Shown here: piece after piece, positions 21,501 through 30,660 of the stretch | Numbering within the stretch: the stretch's first letter is position 1 | How the letters are laid out: the number at the start of each line of letters is the position of its first letter | From: Anolis sagrei | Lineage: Eukaryota; Chordata; Lepidosauria; Squamata; Anolidae | Length of the DNA stretch: 64,000 nucleotides | Reading direction: 5' to 3' | Assembly: GCF_037176765.1 (NCBI RefSeq) | Contig: NC_090023.1 | Location: 197,556,006-197,620,005, forward strand | Made by a program: the position numbers and the translations under genes | Notes under the pieces: model-generated | The model's database searches: none | Told to the model about the DNA's origin: nothing | The model's input: only the letters and a program-made list of their open reading frames with translations

Positions 21501-21702
21501 CTTTTTGAATTCATAACAGAATTCAAAAAGAATTTATAAAGTTATTCAATAAGAGTAATAAAGTATTGTTTTTCTAACTAAAACTTCTTACTTACATTTG
21601 ACAGGATTTCTTTTTCTGGAAGAGTTGCCAACACCCACATTCTGCTTTGGAGGAAGAACTGGAAGCAGTGTAACTGCTTTGGTTTTCAAACATAGAACAT
21701 AA
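10587..21702 (+). CDS. EEF1AKMT2: EEF1AKMT2 (METTL10), eEF1A lysine methyltransferase, six exons
   Basis: Coding exons are 10587-10636, 14865-14930, 15495-15609, 17141-17248, 19225-19441 and 21605-21702. They join in frame to 654 nt (217 residues plus TAA). The family is a cytosolic class I SAM-dependent methyltransferase that methylates a lysine of elongation factor eEF1A (K318 in human). Visible motifs: SAM motif I VLDIGTGNG at residues 63-71, acidic end of strand 2 in GIDY at 87-90 (D89), VEDIL at 114-118, DKGTFDAI at 132-139, and RPGGFFLITSCNW at about 163-175. The last residues, EELPTPTFCFGGRTGSSVTA, match the human C-terminus. The start ATG at 10587 has a GCGATGG context; the N-terminus before the conserved GPSALGTKEHW is shorter than I recall for human. 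No damage is seen, so it looks functional. Intron 2 uses a GC donor. Confidence 0.93.
10668..10805. mobile_element. Palindromic MITE 'B' fragment
   Basis: GCATCTACACCGGAGAATGA, GGGATTTGTAGTTTTACAAG and GTGCCTCACCAAATTCC are family hallmarks. It resumes at about 10965-10990 after a SINE insertion. It lies just inside EEF1AKMT2 intron 1. Confidence 0.5.
10806..10946 (+). mobile_element. SINE 2 fragment (3' part)
   Basis: Carries GACATGAGAGAAGCCTCCCA, GGCAACGTCCTTGCAGATGG and the tail AGTTTCTCAAGTCGCTCCTG of a tRNA-headed SINE seen complete at 22381 and 46087. It interrupts a MITE B copy. Confidence 0.6.
10995..11320 (-). mobile_element. APE-type LINE 3' fragment
   Basis: The minus strand encodes a zinc-knuckle-like CEGEEQTTDHLLQCNLSP and MEDLLAATPEALQVARYWSK, the C-terminus of the LINE whose longer copy lies at 17338-19006. 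It also gives the uninterrupted form of the region where that copy carries an insertion. Confidence 0.6.
11530..11893 (-). mobile_element. APE-type LINE 3' end, second copy
   Basis: Same family as 10995-11320. It includes the extreme 3' end (reverse: TTTAAATA...ATAACTGTACCCTCAGTTTGC) and a short A/T tail at the 11530 side. Confidence 0.6.
11895..12425. mobile_element. Cluster of MITE 'A' copies plus a MITE 'B' piece
   Basis: Several nested or adjacent copies show CCATATAATCCAG, TGCTTTGAACTGGATTAT and CAGTGTAGAAGG phrases in both orientations up to about 12315, then a MITE B part (GTGCCTCACCGAACTACAAA, TGCAGTGTAGATTCACCC) to 12425. Confidence 0.6.
12430..13720 (+). other. EEF1AKMT2 intron 1, unique-looking
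   Basis: About 1.3 kb with no repeat family, exon or RNA gene that I can recognise. Confidence 0.5.
13723..14056 (-). mobile_element. Sauria-type SINE, near full length
   Basis: Read on the minus strand it begins with a tRNA-like head (GAGCCCCTGGTGGTGCAGCG) and ends with the BovB-like tail ...ACATTAAGTCCAGTC...GGTAAAGGTTTCC in reverse. The B-box-like GGTTCGAATC region is recognisable as GATTCGAATC. Confidence 0.7.
14057..14135 (+). mobile_element. CR1/L2-like LINE 3' tail
   Basis: GAGTCCCTCTGGAGAGATGG followed by GGTGGGATAAAATAAAGATAAT is the typical 3' end of a reptile CR1/L2-type LINE, ending in an A/T-rich repeat. Confidence 0.45.
14366..14652 (-). mobile_element. Sauria-type SINE, second copy
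   Basis: Same family and orientation as 13723-14056, lacking the last part of the tail. Hallmarks are CTCATCTCCATTTCTAAGC, GGCCAGCATGACTGCATGGA and AACCCACTGCATCACCAGGG. Confidence 0.7.
14865..14930 (+). CDS. EEF1AKMT2: EEF1AKMT2 exon 2, GC splice donor
   Basis: The acceptor is CATCTACAG. The exon encodes HWDAAYERELKFFKESGDAG then EI and two bases of Trp. The intron starts GCAAGT rather than GTAAGT; taking this GC donor with the acceptor TTAG at 15494 keeps the frame and restores the conserved EIWFGEE. Confidence 0.9.
15495..15609 (+). CDS. EEF1AKMT2: EEF1AKMT2 exon 3 (SAM motif I)
   Basis: Encodes FGEESMTRLIRWLEKQKIPL and GCSVLDIGTGNGVLLVEL. It holds the glycine-rich SAM-binding loop. The donor GTTGGT is weak, but the only nearby alternative (GTATTT, 4 nt later) would break the frame. 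Confidence 0.9.
15977..16350. mobile_element. MITE 'A' copy interrupted by an L2-like LINE tail
   Basis: The MITE runs from CTCCTTCTACACTGCCATAT to about 16098 and ends at 16310-16350 (CTGGATTATATGGCAGTGTA). Between them, 16099-16309 is a minus-strand LINE 3' end with ATTTATTTACTGTATTTGTA and GTCATTCCGTTGTCC phrases. Confidence 0.6.
16838..17028 (+). mobile_element. SINE 2 fragment
   Basis: Starts in GGGGTGAGCTCCCATTTGTC and ends CTCAAGTCGCTTCTGACATG plus an AAAAT-rich tail. The tRNA-like head is missing. It lies about 110 bp before exon 4. Confidence 0.6.
17141..17248 (+). CDS. EEF1AKMT2: EEF1AKMT2 exon 4
   Basis: Encodes AKSGYTNLTGIDYCPSAVEL then SKSIMEKEGLPHIKLQ (36 residues). Acceptor TTTTTAAG, donor GTAAAC. 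Contains the acidic D89 expected to bind the SAM ribose. Confidence 0.92.
17501..17690. mobile_element. 190-bp hAT MITE inside the LINE
   Basis: Ends CAGTGATTCCCGAAGTGGG and AAGTTTGGGAACCACTG are inverted. The octamer TCCTAGAC is present exactly on both sides (17493-17500 and 17691-17698), and removing the insert rejoins the LINE reading HLGVILD-YVLTY. Confidence 0.9.
18175..18651 (+). mobile_element. AT-rich LINE-tail element with (TG)n(TA)n
   Basis: An AT-rich stretch (TTACATGTAATATTACTAAT and GGTATAGTACAATATAGTAA phrases) is followed by a LINE tail with GAGTCCTTCGGGAGATGCTA and (TAA)n, a (TG)n(TA)n run at about 18508-18585, and a CR1/L2-like end TGAGTCCCCTTCGGGGTGAG. Related copies are at 31372 and 53455. 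Confidence 0.6.
19225..19441 (+). CDS. EEF1AKMT2: EEF1AKMT2 exon 5
   Basis: Encodes VEDILNPSDELSGFDVCIDK, GTFDAISLNPVKAAEKRKQY, VKSLHKVLRPGGFFLITSCN and WTKEELSNEFKE plus one base of Gly. Acceptor TTGTACAG, donor GTACAT. Holds the core methyltransferase strands 4-5. Confidence 0.92.
20298..20625 (+). mobile_element. SINE 3 (CR1/L2-tailed family)
   Basis: The tRNA-like head has an A-box-like GTGGTGCAGATGGCTAGGAG; the body has GACAGTTGCATCTGTCAAGT and AATCTCCAGCAGCGGGCGAA-like phrases. The same family lies reversed at 45268-45732. Confidence 0.55.
20640..21195 (+). mobile_element. Penelope-like element, longest copy
   Basis: Starts with the common terminal sequence (CTTTCATGGCTGGAATCACT), then a non-coding stretch, then a frame with KSAITEHLINQPGH and SHQVRQYREATEIHKHVDNF. 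The R-E-A-x-E-I-x-K-H pattern fits a GIY-YIG endonuclease end. It lies in EEF1AKMT2 intron 5. Family assignment is moderate. Confidence 0.55.
21605..21702 (+). CDS. EEF1AKMT2: EEF1AKMT2 exon 6, terminal exon
   Basis: Acceptor ATTTGACAG. Encodes FLFLEELPTPTFCFGGRTGS then SVTALVFKHRT and TAA at 21700-21702. The conserved C-terminal motif LPTP-x-F-x-FGGR shows this is the true end. Confidence 0.92.
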
Positions 21703-22032
21703 GAGTTTATGTTTTGGATGTGAGTTTTATACAGAAGATCCTGAATTCCGGATTTCATGGACAAGTGAAAAACAGCAGGACCATAAATTGGAAGAAGTAG
21801 TTCTGTGAAATTTACAGATCGACAAATGTTTTGTTTTATTTGAAGCAATCCTTTCAAGATTATTGAATGAATGTACCTTAATTTTTTAAGGAATACAATT
21901 GATCTTTTGTGTAAATATTTTGGAAAATGTGAATCTCCTTAACCATTTTGGGAATGGGATGCATAACCTTTTTGAAAAACCACTGGTCACAGGAAAGGTA
22001 TGACCTTGTTAGAAGTTACAACCCTTTGAAAA

Positions 22033-22073
22033 ATGATGTTCACCAGCATGCAAGGCATGCTGGTGAACATCAT
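22033..22073 (+). repeat. Perfect 19-bp hairpin in the likely 3' UTR
   Basis: Arms 22033-22051 and 22055-22073 are exact inverted copies (ATGATGTTCACCAGCATGC) with a 3-nt AAG loop. A diverged echo (GCATTGTTGAACAGCATGC) follows to about 22110. Confidence 0.85.
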
Positions 22074-22380
22074 GCATTGTTGAACAGCATGCAATGTTCA
22101 TGCAAGGCAACTAGGTCTCTCAGCTTTTAAACTGATATACTTAAGTATGTCTTTGAACTGTTAGGGACGAAGACATGCCAATGCACAAACACATTTTATT
22201 CAGCAGAATTTCAGAAGTGTTCCTTTAGTTGCCAAAACCATCTACTCTCCCTTAAAGTATATTTCCCTTTAATCATTCTCTCAAGAGACAAAATAACCAG
22301 TCTTCTTTAAAAGTAACAGGGCTGGTTTACTCACAGAACTTCATGTATACAGTATACAGACACTTTGCTTATGAATACAG

Positions 22381-22692
22381 GGTTTTTTTTTTCTTTTTGT
22401 GTCAGGAGTGACTTGAGAAACTGCAAGTTGCTTCTGGTTTAAGAGAATAGGCCATCTGTAACAACTTTGCCCAGGGGACTCCCAGATGTTTTTATGGTTT
22501 ATCATTCTTGTGGGAGGCTTCTCTTTTGTTCCCACATGAGGAGCTGGAGCTGGCAGAGGGAGCTCAACCTGATCTCCTTGGATTGGAACTGCTGACCTGT
22601 CAGTCAGCAGTCCTGGCAGCACAAGGGTTTAACCTGCGACTTTTCGATCAACAAGCTCAGCACTTTAACCCACTGCACCACCGGGGGCTCCT
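22381..22692 (-). mobile_element. SINE 2, full-length-looking
   Basis: Reverse strand: tRNA-like head (GAGCCCCCGGTGGTGCAGTG), middle CCTCCCACAAGAATGATAAA, tail GTTTCTCAAGTCACTCCTGA and an A-rich end. Confidence 0.7.
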
Positions 22693-22800
22693 GAAACAAG
22701 TTACAATAGGATTTTAAGTAGTTTCTCTGTGTAGGTAACACAGAGCATCTTCCTTAGAAACAATAGTTCAAAGCATAACTGTTCTTACTGAAGTCTAAAG

Positions 22801-22935
22801 CAGTGATTCTCAACCTGTGGGTCCCAAGGTGTTTTGGCCAACAACTCCCAGAAATCCCAGCCAGTTTACTAACTGTTAGGATTTCTGGGAGTTGAAGGCC
22901 AAAACATCTAGGGACCCACAGGTTGAGAACCATTG
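22801..22935. mobile_element. 135-bp palindromic hAT MITE
   Basis: Ends CAGTGATTCTCAACCTGTGG and CCACAGGTTGAGAACCATTG. Flanking octamers GTCTAAAG and ATCAAAAG agree at 6 of 8. An intact relative lies at 58360-58493. Confidence 0.75.
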
Positions 22936-23077
22936 ATCAAAAGGCATCTGCTTCTGAAGTAAACACACATAGATTCCTAAAAGCATACATACAATTTCTA
23001 CTCTCTCTAAGAGTCTAAGGGCTTCAGCTCTCTCTAAAATGAAGTCTGAGTCTGAACATGCCTAGTTCTGATCACAT

Positions 23078-23148
23078 GGTCTGCAGATGGCAACTACTGG
23101 ATGGCATATGTTCTGTATCAGAAACTAGAGCTGATGTGGTTAGGTAAA
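23078..23148 (+). mobile_element. Fragment of the 24621-type hAT element
   Basis: CAGATGGCAACTACTGGATG and TCAGAAACTAGAGCTGATGT are the reverse complement of the middle of the hAT element at 24621-25042. Confidence 0.5.
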
Positions 23149-23755
23149 ATTGCAAACAATATACACATACAATACATAACAAATAACTAGCAGAGACTTG
23201 AGACAGTTGCTATTTCCAACAAAATATTCTCTTATGATAAGCAGTGCACAGTTCAACAATAAGACATGAAAAAAAATGTCACATTTGATGGCAGTGGCTG
23301 TTGTATTTATTAAAAGCTGCAGAAGTTAATTTGTTATGCTCTCCAGAGCATAACAAATGGTTTGATAAAACTTTTTGGGTGAATAAAATGCAAATACTGT
23401 TTGGTAATCTGCATGTTGAAATCTAATGGAGGAAAAAAAATGATCTGTTCTCTTTGAGCTCTGATATGCTGGTGACTAAAACAGAGTGAACTGGTCCACA
23501 TTTTAATAGCTCATAATGGGATGAGGAAACTGCATTTTGTGACACTTGCTCCTCATTCTTTTAAGGCGAAATGCTTTCTTGCATCCTCTAGGGAACAAAG
23601 GGCAGTTTTGCCATGCTGTCCACTAAATTGTTTTAAGTATGTTTGTTTTTCAAAATAAGTAATTTTGCCTGGATCGAAAACAACACAGTGCTTGGGAATG
23701 TAGGGCTTTTGGGGATCTGGTGAGGCCTTGGGCAGCAGCCTACCCCTGTCCTAAA

Positions 23756-23990
23756 TGCAAAGGTTTCCCTTTGACATTAAGTCTAGTCGGGTCCGACTGC
23801 GAGGTGGTGCTGACCTCCATTTCTAAGCTGAAGAGCCGGCATTGTCCATAGACACCTCCAAGATCATGGCCAGCATGACTGCATGGAGTGCAGTTACCTT
23901 CCTGCCTTTTGATCTACTCACATTTGCACGTTTTCAAACTTCTAGATTGCCAGAAGCTGGGGACTAACAGTGGAAGCTCACCCCGCTGCC
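23756..23990 (-). mobile_element. Sauria-type SINE, truncated head
   Basis: The reversed tail (AAAGGTTTCCCTTTGACATT) leads to GCCAGCATGACTGCATGGAG and AGCTCACCCCGCTGCCC. The tRNA-like head is absent. Confidence 0.65.
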
Positions 23991-24620
23991 CTGTCCTCTA
24001 AGGATGACATTGAGGGGATGGAAGAGCAAAATTATTTCTGAATAAAGAGAACTTTTCATTTTTAAACTCTTAATTCAACACTGCCCTTAATTTATGTCTA
24101 AACACTTTATTTCAAGTGCACCCACTTTCTTCAACATATTAACTGTAGTTTGTACAGCTTGTCATGTAGCTTAAAAACATTAAATATGTACAGCAATCAT
24201 TTCTTTGTAACTACCCTATTTCTTATATCAGCTAACAAATTAGGAAACTTAATTTGGTAGTGAAGGATCCATGCTAAAATACGCTTTTCTTGGAAATGGC
24301 ACAATTCAGATTTTAATTACATAAATAAATGAGTACATCTATCCAAGCATGATAATCCTGGAAGTCTTATTAATTCTATTAATAATTTCCCACCTGTTCT
24401 TTATTTTTGAGAATAATACAATTTGCCTTGAGGGAATTGAGCTGTTTCTTCCTCCTTTAGGTCCAAACATGTACAGGCATTTTCAAATAACTATAAATAT
24501 GATATTTTAGTCATCCAAGAAGCTCTAGCAGGCAATCTGTCATATTTCTACAGAAGAGCTATTTCAGTTTTACCTCTAAGTTATATTTAATGAGAAATTT
24601 AAATTTCAGATGGAATAGAT

Positions 24621-25042
24621 CAGTGGTTCCCAATCTTTTTTTGACCAGGGACCACTTTCCAATATTAATACCAAAAAGGTTTGTGATCAACTTTAGATTT
24701 GGTTTGGTTATTTGGGGTGGTGATTCAGAAAATTGTATTGGATAGACCACATCAGCTCTAGTTTCTGATACAGAACATATGCCATCCAGTAGTTGCCATC
24801 TGCTCGCCCACAGAAAACTATATTTAATCAAGAGCTGATTGATAGTAGTAATCTTTCGTGGGTAGTCAGCCTCTCCCCTCCCAACATCCCTGATGCCTCA
24901 GCACTATAAAGGTTTTGCAAGACCAGTCGTTCTCATTGCTTTGTAGATTCAAGGCAACGGTGTAGTGATGGCGAGGCTGCGGACCATATTTTCGTTCTTG
25001 TGGACCATTAGTGGTCCATAGACCACAGGTTGGGAACCACTG
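24621..25042. mobile_element. hAT element, exact 8-bp duplication
   Basis: Ends CAGTGGTTCCCAATC and GGTTGGGAACCACTG. GAATAGAT flanks both sides exactly (24613-24620 and 25043-25050). No transposase frame. Relatives at 42550, 53064 and 55365. Confidence 0.85.
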
Positions 25043-25050
25043 GAATAGAT

Positions 25051-27150
25051 GAACCATTTAGTGAATGGGATAAGATCTTATTTCTTCTTCTATCCTCCTT
25101 TTGTATTTTTCACTGTCTACCACCCAGGTCTTACTGTAGAAAGCCTAACACAGGTATCCTATGTAATCCCACTGCAATTTTCTTTGATAATTCTCCATGT
25201 TCTTCATTAAAAACAGTCCATAGGGCAGATCTCAGTTCCCTAAGCAGCTTTATTTAGTCTGTGCTGTCTCAACCTTCTAGTTGTAAAGAAAGTAAACAAC
25301 GAGTGTTCCATATACATTTAATTGTATTTTATGCATACTTACAAAAGAGAAATGTAAAAAACCATTTCTAATTTATCTCTTGAATGGATCTTTCAGAAAA
25401 GATACATTTATTTGGTTGCCTACCATAAAATAGATAACCTCGTACCATCTGAAAAATGTGCACTGCATACTGGTGGAGTAACACCTTATCTGGAATTCCA
25501 AAATACTCCAGAATCGTTCACATGAGTGACTGACATAGTGAAACCTTTGCTTTCCAATGGTTCAATTACACAAAAGTTACTTCGTGCACAAAATTATTTA
25601 AGTTGTTGTTTATAAAGTTACTATCATACAATATGTATAAGTTAGAAGGAAACATACACGATTTTTTTGGTTTAGACTTGGGTCTCATCTTTAAGGTATC
25701 TCAATATGTATACACAAGTATTCCAAACCTGGAAAAAAAACCTGAAATACTCCTGGCCCCAAGCATTTCAAATATGGGATACTTATTCTGTATCAGGACA
25801 TCCTTTGATATTAGGTGATGCTAACTTGATTATGGAGACTAACTATCTGTGAGGGAGAAAAAATGGTTCTAGCTCTCATACAAATATTTGAAAATCAGAT
25901 TTGCCATCCCTTTTCTACTGCTATTTTAAAATACCATTTTGAGACCTTCAGTTAAATGTCATTTAAACGAATTCACAGTGCCCACTTAACACTGGTTGTT
26001 TAAAAGCAACAATACTTGTTGAAATTGTTATATCAATCAGTCAAGAAGTTCATATATGACTACAAAAAAGGCATGAATGGCAAACAGATTTATCAATGCA
26101 GCTGTTTTGTTTCACTGCTGAGCTTAACGTTAGGAAGGAGCACATGCTTTTTGCAGCTGTGGAAAGTGGTAAATGAACACCCTTATGAAGCTTCCACATT
26201 TTATTAGTCATGGTCTTTTTTGTGTGTGCTTCTATAAACAACATATTAAATACTCTTGTTCTGCGTTGCATTGTACCCCACTAGTTTCCTCTTGACCTAT
26301 AGCCATAGAAACATCTGCAGTGAAACCCTCATAAATGGAGAACCCATTTCTGTGGTTTGCCTTACCCACGCATGGTGGGTCTCTCTAATAATATGCAATA
26401 TCCAATAGGTGATTCTATGGTATGCTTCCCCCAGAAGTTACCATAGAGATGCATTGTAGAACCTATCAAATCCCCAAAGAGGACAATTTCCCTGTAACCA
26501 CGCTATGGCCAGGAATGTATCCCCTGTGGATATAGGAGTCTTAAAGTATAGGGTACGCTAAGGTTATGTGCCGCCACACCCAGATCCTATAAAAATAAAA
26601 GTAAGATGTGCTTCTTTCTTTGTCTGGGTGGACTGCGGGGGTCTTTCTTTAGAAGCTTGAGATTCCCAGCAACTGAGGCTGCTACAGATTTTGAACACCA
26701 AAACAGAATATGTATTTCTCAAAATCCTTGCAGACTTGGCACAGCTTGTCAAAGTTACAAATAAAACAGTCAGTTGGTGAAACCATAGAGATGATCTTTC
26801 TTTCTTTTTTCTTTAGTTACTGAGGTAACTCTTCCCCAAATGGTAGAAAATATCCTGGGATCCTTTCACCCTAACCCTGAGCTGCTATGGTTAGAAAAAC
26901 AGGTTTTTCCCTATCTATAGTTCAAGGTTAGCTTTGGAGATGAAGTACTACTCAATAATATTCAATAACTTTTCTATATCTCAATTGTTATCTATAACTC
27001 AATTGCTATCTATAACACAATTGCTATTCTATCTATCTAAATTAGTTTCTTTATCTATATAGCTCAATCACTCAATCGTACTTACAATGATTTTTTCAGA
27101 GCTACCTAGCTGACCAACAGCACATCTGAGGCTTTCTTTCTCTACTGAAG
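25051..27150. other. Intergenic, mostly unique
   Basis: No gene recognised. A short decayed repeat with units like CTCAATTGCTATCTATAA lies at about 26980-27070. The rest holds nothing I can name. Confidence 0.45.
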
Positions 27151-27163
27151 GAGGCAGGGGAGA

Positions 27164-27839
27164 TGTTGGGGTTCAGTCTGATCCTGATCTGTGTGAACAG
27201 GATTCTCTGATAGTTTTTCAAACTGAGCAAGCTCTCTCTGACTCTGACAGTGTGGCATGTGTTATTGATGCAGAGGTCAGTGGGAATGAAAACGAAACCC
27301 AACAGTTAGAAGAGAATGTTTTGGAAGTTAGCCGTGATATCTCCCCACCTGGGCTTGATAATGAGGTCCGAAGAGAACAGATAGTGAGAGATAGATTTGT
27401 TTCCCAGTCTGTACGAAGGTCACAGCGACTTCAGCAGAAAGAATCCCAAACAGAAAAGTCAAGGGGCGTTTCTAAGAATAGCTTCTTTGGTTTAAGAGCA
27501 TCCCTGCCGGGTGCTTCTTTAGGTCAAGCAACGTTCGGGACTGTGGCTGGTCTTGGCAGAATTCCTGTGTTCCATGGCTAGTAATCCCAGAGGCTTGTAG
27601 TTTCCAAGTTCATGGTTAGTAAAAGGCTAACAGACTCCTGGTTATTGTTTTGTGGCTTTTGAAGTTTTGCTCAAGTTCAGAGATCCTATTGACTACTGTG
27701 TTTTTCTGTGCCTTTTTTTACTCTGCATTTACCTTTCTTTTGTAACCAATTTTTCATCAATAAACAAGGATTGCTTTTCCTACAGTCCAGAGTGGTGGAT
27801 TTAATCTTATGGTCTTGTTTCTTGAACTGGGATGCAACA
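27164..27839 (+). mobile_element. Solo LTR of an LTR retroelement (fossil)
   Basis: A 676-bp unit beginning TGTTG and ending CAACA, flanked by the 5-bp duplication GGAGA at 27159-27163 and 27840-27844. An AATAAA signal lies at 27759-27764. No internal region is attached, so it is a solo LTR left by recombination between two LTRs. The exact match of the duplication suggests it is not very old. Family not assigned; an incidental open frame inside it is not annotated as a gene. Confidence 0.85.
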
Positions 27840-27844
27840 GGAGA

Positions 27845-28672
27845 TTCCAAAATGGAGATCTCAAGCCCAGGAAAAAGGGCAGACTCCTAACCCAAAGAGA
27901 TACTTTCTAAACCAATAGCTGCAAAAAGGCCTGCAGGTTGGCTTTGCAGACTCTGATACTGTTTAACTTCTAGGGTGCTGCTGGATCTGTAGCAGCCCTG
28001 GGGAAATGCAAAAGAACACTATCCCATGCAACTAAAAGGTAATACAAACTATGCTCCTTGAAGACGGAACAGGTTACATGAATCCACCAGCTGCATGTGT
28101 GCTTCTATGGCCTTAAATACTACACTCTTGTGTGCATTATCTCTGCATTCTTGCTATTTTATCACTTTCTTTCCACACTGTTAGCAGTGTGGAAAGAACA
28201 CTCTATATATCACATAATCTGGGAAGGGGCTGACAAAAGATTCTATAGCTCCAAAACTAGCATTGTGTACAAACTCCAGGATTGTAAAGTGTACACATCC
28301 TTACTTTAAGGAAAAGTGCCCTTCCATTAATATATTACTTCTTTTTTTGGGACTACAGTACTATTGAATTTGTACCCTTTACTCCATATTTGAGAGAGAA
28401 ACTGCTGGTGAGAGAGTTGGCAACAAGAGCTATAACCTCACTTTTTAATTTTCTTCTTGGAAAGAAATGGCTTCCCTTGCCTTGCAAACCACAAATCAAC
28501 GAAAGAATTTGTTGCATCAGTTAAGCTTCCTTTTATAGGATTGTAAAAACCACCTTGATGAGGATTCCTAAATCTTTAGGCATTTGAAGTCTGGATAAGT
28601 GTGCAGTACTCTTATTGGCAAAAATATTAACATTGGAATGGATCTGGTTATTGGTTAATAAATCACTCTCTA
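27845..28672. other. Intergenic, nothing recognised
   Basis: No repeat family or gene recognised in this stretch. A small inverted repeat (TCTTTCCACACTG / CAGTGTGGAAAGA) lies at about 28168-28198. Confidence 0.45.
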
Positions 28673-28827
28673 AGGCCCCTTCCACACAGCTGAATAAAAT
28701 CTCACATTATCTGCTTTGAACTGGAATATATGGCAGTGTGGACTCAGATAACCCAGTTCAAAGCAGATATTGTGGAATTTATTGCCTTGATATTCTGGGA
28801 TATAGGGCTATGTGGAAGGGCCCTTAA
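28673..28827. mobile_element. Complete MITE 'A' copy
   Basis: About 155 bp from GGCCCCTTCCACACAGCTGA to ATGTGGAAGGGCCC, with imperfect inverted ends and the internal palindromic TGCTTTGAACTGG / CCAGTTCAAAGCA pair. No clear target duplication. Confidence 0.7.
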
Positions 28828-29126
28828 TCAGCCAATGTTTTCCGTGGTTGCTTTTCACTGTTTCTAAAAGCTTATAGTTGCTTTTTAGTTACCCTTTTAA
28901 AAAAATTACAGTTTTGCAAAGTATGATGTGATCTTGAAGCCTTCACCAGCTCCTGATGTGGCAAAAAATCAAAGCATTTGGTGGGGATTGTTTTTTCTCT
29001 CTATAAAATATGAGATTCTTAACTCAAGCATTTTAGACACATGAAAAAAACCCTGCATATTTTAAGATCTGTTTACATTAGGTTTTGCAAGTTGTCGGTT
29101 GTTAAAATATATCGTCCTTGGTTTAA

Positions 29127-29498
29127 ATGTGGAAGAAAGATCAGTCAACCCATCCTCTCTTCGGCCTGGCTCCATTTGAGACTTTTATTGGGAAAGAAGA
29201 CTGCCTCGTTCGTTCATTAAATATTGGGGTGGATTCAGATGAAGATGTCGTTTTCCATCTGCAACTTTATGGGCCAACACAGTATAACCCAGCTAAGCTT
29301 TTCCAAGCAGTTCAAGTCCTTGTCCAATCTGGCTCAGGAAGAGATACCAAAAAACCCTCTGAGCTTGTAAAGCAGTTTCAGTATAAAAATGTTTATACAC
29401 ATGATGACCTGGGTGTTATGATTAGAACTTTTCGGTCTATTGCATATATTTTGAGGGCAGTACAGGTCTGGTTTCTGGGTGATATCATTGTGGCTTAA
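29127..29498 (+). other. Unrecognised 123-codon ORF
   Basis: The frame encodes pieces such as HPLFGLAPFETFIGKEDCLV, LNIGVDSDEDVVFHLQLYGP, AKLFQAVQVLVQSGSGRDTK and NVYTHDDLGVMIRTFRSIAY. Composition is globular-protein-like and unlike the simple-repeat frames nearby. I do not recognise the family. No intron or promoter is evident. It may be a fragment of a processed pseudogene, a transposon protein, or a lone exon. Confidence 0.3.
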
Positions 29499-29861
29499 GG
29501 GGTGTGGACAGGATTCTTGAAGCAGACCGGTGCAAGAACTGTAATATTCTTTTCCCTCTTGGCTCATAAGAACAAGAAGGAAAAGGCTGAGCAGCTGGGT
29601 TAGGGAGGTGGTTAATGTCTCTTTATGGCAGGAAGAAAAACACTAAATGAGGTTTCTTGATAAACCTCTCTATGGACCAAGATAGTGGCAATAATTATTG
29701 GATGGTTGGAAATCTGAGGTAATGTAAACGTTGATGTGAGAGGACCTTCCCAACAATGGTGCATCAGCTAGTTATGTTATGATTTTTTCCAGGCTAATTC
29801 ATTTGGTCCCACTTTATTTTACAGGCTTTCTTTTCAAGCTTTAAAATAATTTCCAACAAAC

Positions 29862-29993
29862 CTCCCAACCTCTGAGGATGCTTGCCACAGATGCAGGCAA
29901 AACGTCAGGAGAGAATGCTTTTAGAACATGGCCATACAACCTGAAAAACCTACAACAACCCAGTGATTCCAGCCATGAAAGCCTTCAACAATA
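29862..29993 (-). mobile_element. Penelope-like terminal fragment
   Basis: CTCTGAGGATGCTTGCCACA, ACGTCAGGAGAGAATGCTT and CCCAGTGATTCCAGCCATGA are the shared terminal sequence of the family at 20640. Confidence 0.55.
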
Positions 29994-29994
29994 C

Positions 29995-30660
29995 TTTAAA
30001 ATAATGTTTGTTGCTATTACAAATCTTCAAGTCAATTCCAGCCTATAGCATCCTTATCAGAGATTTTTCTTGGCAAGATGTATTTAGAAGAGATTCACCA
30101 CTGCTTTCCTCTATGGCTGAGAGTATGAGTTGCCTAAGGAGACCCTGGGAGTTTCCATGGTGAAATGGGGATTTTAACTTAGGTCTCCAGAATCCTAGGG
30201 CGGTTCTACATTGACCACTTATCCTGGGGCTGATCTTGTGTGGTGAATTCTGGATCAGCCCCAGAATGGTTTAGATTACCACACACACATACATGCACAC
30301 ACAGAGAGAGCTTCACAAGAAAGAGGAAATCCTGACCATCCACCCAGCAATCCATACCATCTTTCCCATTCTCATTGTCATGGTGGCTAGTGGGCGCAAT
30401 ATGTGTTGTGCTAGTTGCTTGTCACCTAGAGTGACATCGGCCAGGGCACCAGAGCAACAAGGGGAGAGGAAGAGGAGGAATCACCTACCATCCCCCTTCC
30501 CTTCTCCAATCACGTCATCACTCTGGCCAGGCAACAAGTGACCAGTATAACCCATGCTGCCTTTTCTGGCCACTGTAATGAGAAGGACACATTAACGTCA
30601 CATTGAGGTCCCAGCAGTGGACGTAGAGAAACTGTCACCCTACCTCCTATATCATCCAAG
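29995..30660. other. Intergenic, no gene
   Basis: GGGGCTGATC...GATCAGCCCC at about 30226-30262 is a local palindrome. A weak inverted match between about 30191 and 31330 (ACCACTTA / TAAGTGGT) might bound an old element; not proven. Confidence 0.3.

Larger units (their letters stand above)
21703..24046 (+). other. EEF1AKMT2 3' UTR and flank, end uncertain
   Basis: The 3' UTR end cannot be fixed. AATAAA is found at 23392-23397 and 24041-24046; either could serve. The segment contains a perfect hairpin (22033-22073), a SINE, a hAT MITE and other repeats listed separately. Confidence 0.35.

Noticed and set aside
27252-27581. 109-codon ORF inside the solo LTR
   Set aside because: It lies wholly within an LTR with clear ends and is treated as part of the fossil.
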